From the NCBI GenBank assembly GCA_946885605.1, contig CAMPGR010000184.1, positions 1 through 5,427 on the forward strand: a DNA stretch of 5,427 bases. The letters run 5' to 3'. Positions 1 to 4,090 of this stretch are shown here, one piece after another. The translations under genes and the position numbers were made by a program. Source of the DNA: an uncultured Pseudomonadota bacterium. Lineage in GTDB: Bacteria > Pseudomonadota > Gammaproteobacteria > Burkholderiales > SG8-41. The notes beneath the pieces are model-generated. The model was not told the origin of the DNA. It worked only from the letters and a program-made list of their open reading frames with translations, and did no database searches. Positions within the stretch are counted from its first letter, which is position 1. Each line of letters opens with the position of its first letter.

Positions 1-60
1 ACCACCGCCCGATGAGGTTGACGAGACAAGCAGGTTTTTCAGAGTTTCCTTAGGTCTGAC

Positions 61-128
61 ATCGTCTGCCCGGCATACGCCGAAGTCCAGAAAGGTAAAC
101 TGGATGGCGGCTTTCGCCGGCATGACGG
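61..128. repeat. Degenerate paired REP-like palindromes (inverted pair)
   Basis: Two arms of about 30 bases face each other. The left arm (61-90) runs from ATCGTCTGCCCGGC to GTCCAG and the right arm (100-128) from CTGGATGGCGGC to GGCATGACGG, with an A-rich 9-base spacer (91-99). The right arm folds into a hairpin of its own (105-122, 7 positions per side with one G-G mismatch, TTTC loop). The left arm is an imperfect reverse complement of the right, with small indels. The layout and the words CTGGAT...CTTTCGC...ATGACG resemble the dispersed intergenic palindromes common in proteobacteria (REP/BIME-type). That resemblance is from memory, and one copy in the window cannot prove that the element is repetitive. 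Confidence 0.5.
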
Positions 129-158
129 CATTGTGCTTCAGGGTCATAGGACGATGGT

Positions 159-188
159 TTGACAGAAGGCGAGGGCGCGGAGTAATCT
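159..188 (+). promoter_or_regulatory. Sigma-70 promoter of the metZ riboswitch transcript
   Basis: A perfect -35 box TTGACA lies at 159-164. TAATCT at 183-188, 18 bases downstream, keeps the important first, second and last positions of a -10 box. An alternative register, AGTAAT (181-186), gives a 16-base spacer. Transcription would begin near 194-196, which is where the first paired strand of the downstream aptamer begins (195). The RNA would therefore start with the riboswitch, and this agreement strengthens both calls. Confidence 0.65.
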
Positions 189-194
189 TCTTTC

Positions 195-256
195 GCGCCG
201 ATTTGATGATCAGCTTGCGGGCGCAGCCGGTCGACCGGTAAACAAATACGGCTAAA
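195..256 (+). ncRNA. SAM-II-type riboswitch aptamer upstream of metZ
   Basis: SAM-II riboswitches are short H-type pseudoknots that bind S-adenosylmethionine and control methionine genes, mainly in alphaproteobacteria and some other proteobacteria. Helix P1 pairs GCGCC (195-199) with GGCGC (220-224). The loop after the 5' strand carries the expected ATTTG (201-205) and CTTGC (214-218). The 3' segment has the conserved TAAAC followed by GCTAAA (251-256). By family analogy TTGC (215-218) pairs with the GCTAA strand to form the P2 pseudoknot, with the U-rich loop in its groove. Between P1 and TAAAC lies an extra short hairpin, CCGG-TCGA-CCGG (227-238). Location upstream of a methionine-synthesis gene supports the call. 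SAM-V uses a similar core and is the main alternative. Confidence 0.85.
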
Positions 257-265
257 GCGAGTGCG

Positions 266-301
266 AACCCGTTTTTAGCGAGAGCTGAAAACGGGTTTTT
301 T
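266..301 (+). terminator. Intrinsic terminator in the metZ leader (riboswitch expression platform)
   Basis: AACCCGTTTT (266-275) pairs perfectly with AAAACGGGTT (288-297). The stem continues inward through a T-G wobble and AGC/GCT (277-279 with 284-286) to a GAGA tetraloop (280-283), making 14 base pairs. A run of six T (296-301) follows. It sits between the SAM-II aptamer and the metZ ribosome binding site, so it is a leader attenuator and not the end of an upstream gene. TTTAGC (274-279) in its 5' arm is the exact complement of GCTAAA (251-256) in the aptamer, so aptamer state and terminator formation can be coupled. Confidence 0.9.
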
Positions 302-308
302 GCTTTCT

Positions 309-314
309 GGAGAG
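309..314 (+). promoter_or_regulatory. metZ ribosome binding site
   Basis: GGAGAG lies 6 bases (counted from GGAG) ahead of the ATG at 319 and fixes the metZ start. It begins only 8 bases after the T-run of the leader terminator, so every metZ message from the upstream promoter must read through that terminator. Confidence 0.8.
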
Positions 315-318
315 AGAC

Positions 319-1494
319 ATGACAGACAAATATCAGCTGGAAACCCTCGCCGTGCGCGCCGGCATCGAGCGCAGCCAGTTCGGCGAGCACTCCGAGGCGC
401 TGTACCTCACATCGAGCTTCGTGTTCAAGTCGGCGGCGCAGGCCGCGGCGCGGTTCTCGCACCAGGAGCCGGGCAACATCTACTCGCGGTTCACGAACCC
501 CACCGTGTCCGTCTTCGAGCAGCGCCTCGCGGCGCTCGAAGGCGCGGAGTGCTGCATCGCGACCTCTTCCGGCATGTCGGCCATACTCTCCTGCGTGATG
601 GGGCTCCTCAAGTCCGGCGATCACATCGTGTGCTCGGCGAGCGTCTTCGGCGCCACCGTTCAGCTGCTCGGCAACATCATGAAGCGTTTCGGTGTGGACA
701 CGACGTTCGTTTCGGGCAACGAAGCGGCAAAGTGGGAAGCGGCCGTGACGCCCAGGACGCGGATCCTCTATCTCGAGACGCCGTCGAATCCACTGACCGA
801 AGTGTTCGACATCGCCGCGCTGTCCGCGGTGGCGAAGAAAGCGGGTGCGCTGCTCGTCGTGGACAATGTCTTTGCGACGCCTGCTCTGCAGCGCCCGCTC
901 GACCTCGGCGCCGATGTCGTCATTCATTCGGCCACCAAGTATCTCGACGGGCAGGGCCGAACGGTCGGCGGTGCGGTCCTCGGCAAGCGCGAGACGATCT
1001 ACGAGGGTGTCTACGGATTCCTGCGCACCGCTGGGCCCTCGTTGAGCCCCTTCAACGCGTGGGTCATGCTGAAGGGGCTGGAGACGCTGCGCATCCGCAT
1101 CGAAGCGCAATCCGCGAATGCGCTCGAGCTAGCGTGCTGGCTGGAGAAGCACCCGCGCGTCGAACGCGTGTACTACCCGGGCCTCGAATCCCACCCGCAG
1201 TACGAGCTTGCGAAGCGGCAGCAGAAGGGGGCGGGCGCGATCCTCGCGTTCGACGTGAAAGGCGGCAAGGATGCGGCATGGCGGGTGGTGGACTCCACGC
1301 AGCTCCTCTCCATCACCGCGAACCTGGGCGATACCAAGACCACCATCACGCATCCTGCTTCGACGACGCACGGCCGCATTACGCCGGAAGCGCGTGCGGC
1401 CGCGGGCATAGGAGACGGGTTGCTGCGCGTTGCGGTGGGGCTCGAAGCGGTGGCGGACATCAAGGCCGACCTCGCCCGCGGTCTCGACGCCTGA
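319..1494 (+). CDS. metZ: O-succinylhomoserine sulfhydrylase (MetZ), Cys/Met-metabolism PLP enzyme
   Basis: A 391-residue enzyme of the Cys/Met-metabolism PLP-dependent family. MetZ replaces the succinyl group of O-succinylhomoserine with sulfide, giving homocysteine directly in methionine synthesis; it acts in the cytosol. Visible landmarks are YSRFTNPT (55-62) for phosphate/cofactor contacts, SSGMSAI (83-89), the cofactor-ring aspartate in VDNVFATP (D182), the Schiff-base lysine K207 in HSATKYLDGQGR, and the C-terminal segment GDTKTTITHPASTTH (337-351) followed by LRVAVGLE (369-376). Length and the GQGRTVGGAVLG stretch fit MetZ better than the longer MetY; MetB or a gamma-lyase cannot be fully excluded by eye. 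The start is supported by GGAGAG at 309. It stands alone behind a SAM-II riboswitch and terminator, fitting repression when S-adenosylmethionine is plentiful. It converges on lpxH. Confidence 0.92.
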   Translation: MTDKYQLETLAVRAGIERSQFGEHSEALYLTSSFVFKSAAQAAARFSHQEPGNIYSRFTNPTVSVFEQRLAALEGAECCIATSSGMSAILSCVMGLLKSGDHIVCSASVFGATVQLLGNIMKRFGVDTTFVSGNEAAKWEAAVTPRTRILYLETPSNPLTEVFDIAALSAVAKKAGALLVVDNVFATPALQRPLDLGADVVIHSATKYLDGQGRTVGGAVLGKRETIYEGVYGFLRTAGPSLSPFNAWVMLKGLETLRIRIEAQSANALELACWLEKHPRVERVYYPGLESHPQYELAKRQQKGAGAILAFDVKGGKDAAWRVVDSTQLLSITANLGDTKTTITHPASTTHGRITPEARAAAGIGDGLLRVAVGLEAVADIKADLARGLDA

Positions 1495-1504
1495 GAGAAA
1501 TTTT

Positions 1505-1535
1505 GGGGACAGACCCCGAGCCGGGGTCTGTCCCC
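1505..1535. repeat. Perfect 14-bp inverted repeat between convergent metZ and lpxH
   Basis: GGGGACAGACCCCG (1505-1518) and its exact reverse complement (1522-1535) enclose a 3-base AGC loop. It begins 11 bases after the metZ stop, and its other edge is 14 bases beyond the lpxH stop. It could end or protect both transcripts, but neither side has a good T-run (CTAAGGA on the plus strand, AAAATTTC on the minus), so a classical bidirectional terminator is not shown. Each arm is itself symmetric, GGGG-ACAGA-CCCC. I recall the GGGGACAGACCCC motif as recurring in intergenic regions of proteobacterial genomes, so it may be a dispersed palindrome that took on a 3'-end role. Confidence 0.8.
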
Positions 1536-1549
1536 TAAGGACCTAAGGA
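1534..1549. repeat. Two tandem copies of CCTAAGGA
   Basis: CCTAAGGA occurs twice in direct succession (1534-1541 and 1542-1549), the first overlapping the last two bases of the large inverted repeat and the second ending at the lpxH stop codon. CCTAAGG is itself palindromic. The duplication could be a slippage product or the footprint of an insertion. No function can be assigned. Confidence 0.5.
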
Positions 1550-2272
1550 CTACAGCATTACCGCGGCGCAGCCGTCTGCATCGCAGCGCAGATAGCCGCC
1601 GCGCTCGTACCAGTCGTTCAGCACCCAGCGCTCGCAGTTGCGGCCATCGACCACGTGCACGTGCCGCGCAGGCCGGTGCGTGTGGCCGTGGATCAGGCGC
1701 GGGTAGCCGAACGCGCGCAGCGTCTCCTCGACGGTCGGCACCGCAACATCCATGATCTCGGCGGCCTTCGCCTGTTTCGCCTGCGCGTTGACCTCGCGCA
1801 ACTGGCCCACCCGCTTGCGGCGGGCCTCGATCGGCTGCGCGAGAAACTCCGCCTGGAATTTCGGGTTGCGCGCGGTGGCCCGGAATTTCTGATAGTCCAC
1901 ATCATCGGTGCACAGCGTGTCGCCGTGCATGAGCACCGTTTTCGTCCCGTAGAGCTCCACCGGAGTCGGATCCGAAATAAGCTTCGCCCCCGCAAGCGCC
2001 GCGAATTCCCGGCCGATCAGAAAATCGCGGTTGCCGTGCATGAAGTGGACCTCCACACCGCGCGCGCCCAGATCCGCCAGTGCGTGCGCCACCGCGGCAT
2101 TCAGCGGTTCGTCGAGGTCGTCGTCGCCGATCCAGTATTCGAAGAGGTCGCCCAAGATGTAGAGCGCTTCCGCCTGCGATGCGATGTTGCCGACGAACTC
2201 GAAGAACACCTCGCTGATGTTCGGCCGCTCGGTCGCGAGATGCAGATCCGAGACGAACAGGGTGTGTTTCAC
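1550..2272 (-). CDS. lpxH: UDP-2,3-diacylglucosamine hydrolase (LpxH), lipid A synthesis
   Basis: A 240-residue metallophosphoesterase. LpxH cleaves UDP-2,3-diacylglucosamine to lipid X and UMP on the inner face of the cytoplasmic membrane, the fourth step of lipid A synthesis. The Mn-binding set is complete, numbering from the GTG start: SDLHL (D9, H11), [11 protein letters not shown] (D42), HGNRDF (N81), MHGDTL (H116) and IHGHTHRP (H196, H198). The frame stays open for 43 codons upstream, but the family protein begins just before [10 protein letters not shown] therefore use GTG at 2272-2270, which gives the same 240-residue length as E. coli LpxH. That GTG overlaps the ppiB stop as GTGA. 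A GAGG lies only 2 bases ahead, too close for ideal initiation, so translational coupling to ppiB is likely. Last gene of the leftward operon. Confidence 0.95.
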   Translation of the reverse strand: MKHTLFVSDLHLATERPNISEVFFEFVGNIASQAEALYILGDLFEYWIGDDDLDEPLNAAVAHALADLGARGVEVHFMHGNRDFLIGREFAALAGAKLISDPTPVELYGTKTVLMHGDTLCTDDVDYQKFRATARNPKFQAEFLAQPIEARRKRVGQLREVNAQAKQAKAAEIMDVAVPTVEETLRAFGYPRLIHGHTHRPARHVHVVDGRNCERWVLNDWYERGGYLRCDADGCAAVML

Positions 2273-2760
2273 ACGGCCTCGGCTTTTTCGATCACGACGT
2301 CGTTCACCGGCACGTCCTGATGCATGCCGCGGTTGCCGGTTTTCACCTTGCGAATCTGGTCCACGACTTCGGTGCCTTCGGTAACACGCCCGAAGACGCA
2401 ATAACCCCAGCCCTGCGATGTGGGCGCCGTGTGGTTGAGAAAGTCGTTGTCCGACACGTTGATGAAGAACTGCGCGGTTGCGGAATGCGGGTCGGGCGTG
2501 CGCGCCATTGCGACGGTATAGGTGTCGTTCTTCAGCTTGTTGTCCGCCTCGTTCCTGACCGGCGTGCGCGTGGGCTTCTGCTTCATGCCCGGCTCGAAGC
2601 CGCCGCCCTGGATCATGAAGCCGTCGATCACCCGATGAAAGATCGTGTTGGTGTAATGCCCCTCCTTCACGTACTGCAGGAAGTTCGCGACGGTCTCGGG
2701 CGCTTGCTGCTCGTCGAGCTCGAGGGTGATGGTGCCCATATTGGTGTGCAGCTTGACCAT
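2269..2760 (-). CDS. ppiB: Cytoplasmic peptidyl-prolyl cis-trans isomerase, cyclophilin type (PpiB)
   Basis: A 163-residue single-domain cyclophilin without signal peptide, matching the size of E. coli PpiB (164). It would speed cis-trans isomerisation of proline peptide bonds in the cytoplasm. The active-site strand [15 protein letters not shown] (41-55) carries the catalytic arginine R43 and also F48, M49 and Q51. TVAMAR (82-87) and [10 protein letters not shown] (93-102) supply further pocket residues, and [10 protein letters not shown] (117-126) follows. The C-terminal [14 protein letters not shown] is typical of the bacterial PpiB group. AAAGGA, overlapping the upstream ppiA stop, lies 5 bases ahead of the ATG. 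The gap to ppiA is 10 bases and the 3' end overlaps lpxH by 4. It is clearly homologous to the neighbouring ppiA product, so the pair looks like an old tandem duplication split between two compartments. Confidence 0.95.
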   Translation of the reverse strand: MVKLHTNMGTITLELDEQQAPETVANFLQYVKEGHYTNTIFHRVIDGFMIQGGGFEPGMKQKPTRTPVRNEADNKLKNDTYTVAMARTPDPHSATAQFFINVSDNDFLNHTAPTSQGWGYCVFGRVTEGTEVVDQIRKVKTGNRGMHQDVPVNDVVIEKAEAV

Positions 2761-2770
2761 GTTTCGTCCT

Positions 2771-3358
2771 TTACTGGGTTGATTTCTTCGCCGGCTTGGA
2801 TGCCCCGGCCTCGACCATGCGCGCGCTTTCGATGACGACCGGCTTCACCGGCACGTTCTGGTGCGGCGGGCGCGCGGCCGTGGGCACGGCCGCAATCTTC
2901 TGGACGACGTCCATGCCGGAGACCACCTTGCCGAACACCGCATAGCCGTAGTTCCCTTCGCGATAGTCGAGAAACGGATTGTCCACGACGTTGATGAAGA
3001 ACTGTGCCGTCGCCGAATGCGGATCGGAGGTGCGCGCCATGGCGACAGTGCCCACGGCGTTCTTGAGGCCTTTGGTCGCTTCATTGCGGATCGGCTCGCG
3101 CGTGGGCTTGTTCCGGAAATCCGCCGTGAAGCCGCCGCCCTGGATCATGAAGCCGGGAATCACGCGGTGAAATACCATGCCATTGTAGAAGCCGCTCTGC
3201 ACGTACTGCTGGAAGTTCTTGACCGTTTCGGGCGCGCGGTCGGGATAAAGTTCCAGCACGATGGTGCCCAGGCTGGTTTTGAGTTCGACCTGGGGCGCGG
3301 CGGCGTTGGCAAGCGGTGCGGCAAGGAGGGCAAGGCAGGCGATCAATGTTCTGAGCAT
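2771..3358 (-). CDS. ppiA: Periplasmic peptidyl-prolyl cis-trans isomerase, cyclophilin type (PpiA)
   Basis: A 195-residue cyclophilin with an export signal: short basic n-region (R3), hydrophobic [13 protein letters not shown], and a likely signal peptidase I site ANA|AAP after residue 19. The mature protein would work in the periplasm on exported and outer-membrane proteins. The catalytic motif [15 protein letters not shown] (63-77) carries R65 with F70, M71 and Q73. [10 protein letters not shown] (115-124) and YAVFGKV (139-145) complete the pocket. The C-terminal tail after about residue 183 ([10 protein letters not shown]) is a short basic, probably flexible extension missing from PpiB. 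Only a weak GGA precedes the start. LIAC at residues 5-8 resembles a lipobox but is too close to the N-terminus to be one. It lies 49 bases after the TPR gene and 10 before ppiB, in the same operon. Confidence 0.93.
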   Translation of the reverse strand: MLRTLIACLALLAAPLANAAAPQVELKTSLGTIVLELYPDRAPETVKNFQQYVQSGFYNGMVFHRVIPGFMIQGGGFTADFRNKPTREPIRNEATKGLKNAVGTVAMARTSDPHSATAQFFINVVDNPFLDYREGNYGYAVFGKVVSGMDVVQKIAAVPTAARPPHQNVPVKPVVIESARMVEAGASKPAKKSTQ

Positions 3359-3375
3359 AGGCAGTCCAGTCGTGA

Positions 3376-3392
3376 GCCGGCTTTCGGCCAGC
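3376..3392 (-). other. Small hairpin between the TPR gene and ppiA
   Basis: On the minus strand GCTGGC and GCCGGC form a 6-pair stem (one G-T wobble) with a CGAAA loop in the 49-base gap between the genes. No T-run follows, so it is not a convincing terminator. It could be a processing or stabilising structure in a shared message, or chance in GC-rich DNA. Confidence 0.3.
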
Positions 3393-3407
3393 GGGTTGTT
3401 GAAAGCT

Positions 3408-3938
3408 TCAGCGTTGTGGAGCGGAGAGGAGCTCCGTCACCTGTTTGAGCTTGAGCGGCGCGCTCTTGTTTCCACGATCGAGCTGCGCCGCTTTCTCGTA
3501 CGACTGCGCTGCCATCCGCGCATAGATGTCGCCGAGATTTTCGTAGGCGATGGCGTAGTCGGGCTTCACGCGGATCGCCATCTCGAGCGCCGTTCGCGCC
3601 TGATCATACTGGCCGAGGGAAGCGTGCAGCACCGCAAGATTGTTGTACGGCTCCGGCAGATCGGGGTGATCCTGGGTCAGATCCGTGTAAACCTGGATGG
3701 CTTCCTTTGTTTTCTTCTGCTCCGCGAGGATGACGCCCTTCAGAAACCGGCCGCCCGGGTCGCGCGGGTTCGACGCGAGATAGCGCTCCAGAGCCTCCAG
3801 CGCGCGCTCGTACTGGCCGTCGTGCACCAAATGCTCCACCTGCTTCAACTCATTGCGCTGAGCCGCGGCGGCAAGGCTGATCCCGAACGCGAGCCACGCA
3901 ACACCGGCGAGCCGCAGGAAGGAGCGGGAAGAATGCAT
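3408..3938 (-). CDS. Exported tetratricopeptide-repeat (TPR) protein
   Basis: From the chosen ATG this is a 176-residue protein with a signal peptide: basic MHSSRSFLR, hydrophobic LAGVAWLAFGISLAAAA, and likely cleavage near AAA|Q at residue 26. TPR helix pairs follow at about 30-60 (GQYERALEALERYLASNP), 63-92 (KKTKEAIQVYTDLTQDHP) and 96-127 (PYNNLAVLHASLGQYDQARTALEMAIRVKP). A shorter, irregular fourth unit lies at 129-155 (AYENLGDIYARMAAQSYEKAAQLD). TPRs bind other proteins, so a periplasmic scaffold role is inferred; the partner is unknown. The frame is open 24 codons further upstream to 4010, but that stretch ([10 protein letters not shown]...) would bury the signal peptide and lies upstream of the likely transcription start. 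Neither start has a clear Shine-Dalgarno. First gene of the operon with ppiA, ppiB and lpxH, hinting at envelope biogenesis. Confidence 0.85.
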   Translation of the reverse strand: MHSSRSFLRLAGVAWLAFGISLAAAAQRNELKQVEHLVHDGQYERALEALERYLASNPRDPGGRFLKGVILAEQKKTKEAIQVYTDLTQDHPDLPEPYNNLAVLHASLGQYDQARTALEMAIRVKPDYAIAYENLGDIYARMAAQSYEKAAQLDRGNKSAPLKLKQVTELLSAPQR

Positions 3939-3940
3939 TG

Positions 3941-3949
3941 TGCTATACT
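3941..3949 (+). promoter_or_regulatory. Candidate extended -10 promoter for cysS
   Basis: TGCTATACT has the TGn extension followed by TATACT, which matches the -10 consensus at 5 of 6 positions. No good -35 box stands at the proper distance (GGAGCG at 3921-3926), which extended -10 promoters tolerate. Transcription would begin near 3956, leaving a cysS leader of about 135 bases. It would overlap the 5' end of the divergent operon transcript by about 20 bases. Confidence 0.4.
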
Positions 3950-3964
3950 TTTTGCGCGGCGTAA

Positions 3965-3993
3965 GGTTAGTAACCCCTTGAAATTCTATCAAG
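3965..3993. promoter_or_regulatory. Adjacent small palindromes in the divergent promoter region
   Basis: GGTTA-G-TAACC (3965-3975) is a perfect 11-base palindrome. Two bases (3976-3977, the second shared with the next repeat) lead into CTTGA...TCAAG (3977-3981 and 3989-3993, 7-base loop). They cover the predicted start site and -10 box of the leftward operon. They could be binding sites for a regulator, but both are short enough to arise by chance, and no regulator family is suggested. Confidence 0.3.
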
Positions 3994-4010
3994 AACCCGC
4001 AGTGATTCAA
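3983..4010 (-). promoter_or_regulatory. Candidate promoter of the TPR-ppiA-ppiB-lpxH operon
   Basis: On the minus strand TTGAAT (4010-4005) and TAGAAT (3988-3983) are separated by 16 bases. They match the -35 and -10 consensus at 4 and 5 of 6 positions. Transcription would begin near 3976 and give a leader of about 38 bases before the TPR start at 3938. This supports the downstream ATG for that gene. Confidence 0.5.
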
Positions 4011-4017
4011 ACTTCGA

Positions 4018-4065
4018 CCGATTGAGCCGAATCGGGCGCCGGGTTTGCCTTGCGGCTCGCCCGAT
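4018..4065 (+). promoter_or_regulatory. Mutually exclusive hairpins in the cysS leader
   Basis: CCGATT (4018-4023) pairs with AATCGG (4030-4035) around a 6-base loop. ATCGGGCG (4031-4038) instead pairs perfectly with CGCCCGAT (4058-4065). The two helices share 4031-4035, so only one can form at a time. The second helix ends inside an in-frame upstream ATG (4064) and stops 25 bases before the cysS start. This could modulate cysS translation, but no known leader family is recognised and the GC richness makes chance pairing plausible. Confidence 0.3.
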
Positions 4066-4090
4066 GCATGTGCGCGGGCGCCTCGACACC

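Noticed and set aside
47..56. TCCTTAGGTC, whose reverse complement appears at 1540-1549
   Set aside because: A single 10-base inverted match 1.5 kb away is easily expected by chance in a window this size.
2..243. Open + frame of about 80 codons without a stop at the left edge, possibly the end of an upstream gene such as purF
   Set aside because: Its translation shows no recognisable family, it runs through the palindromic repeat, the promoter and the riboswitch, and it does not resemble a PurF C-terminus. Best read as chance openness in GC-rich DNA.
266..301. Terminator read as the end of a gene lying left of the window
   Set aside because: It lies downstream of the promoter and SAM-II aptamer and directly before the metZ ribosome binding site, so it belongs to the metZ leader.
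300..1538. 412-codon + frame overlapping metZ
   Set aside because: Arginine/alanine-rich shadow of metZ in another frame. It starts inside the leader terminator and has no ribosome binding site or family motif.
1655..2320. 221-codon + frame opposite lpxH (and similar + frames opposite ppiA, ppiB and the TPR gene)
   Set aside because: Mirror frames caused by codon bias in GC-rich genes; the opposite strand carries clear protein families in every case.
3335..3346. LIAC at PpiA residues 5-8 as a lipoprotein lipobox
   Set aside because: The cysteine would be residue 8, leaving no room for a signal-peptide n-region and hydrophobic core. ANA|AAP at 19 is a better signal peptidase I site.
3939..4010. 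24-codon N-terminal extension of the TPR protein from the ATG at 4010
   Set aside because: It would place a polar stretch before the signal peptide, overlaps the promoter elements and lies upstream of the predicted transcription start.
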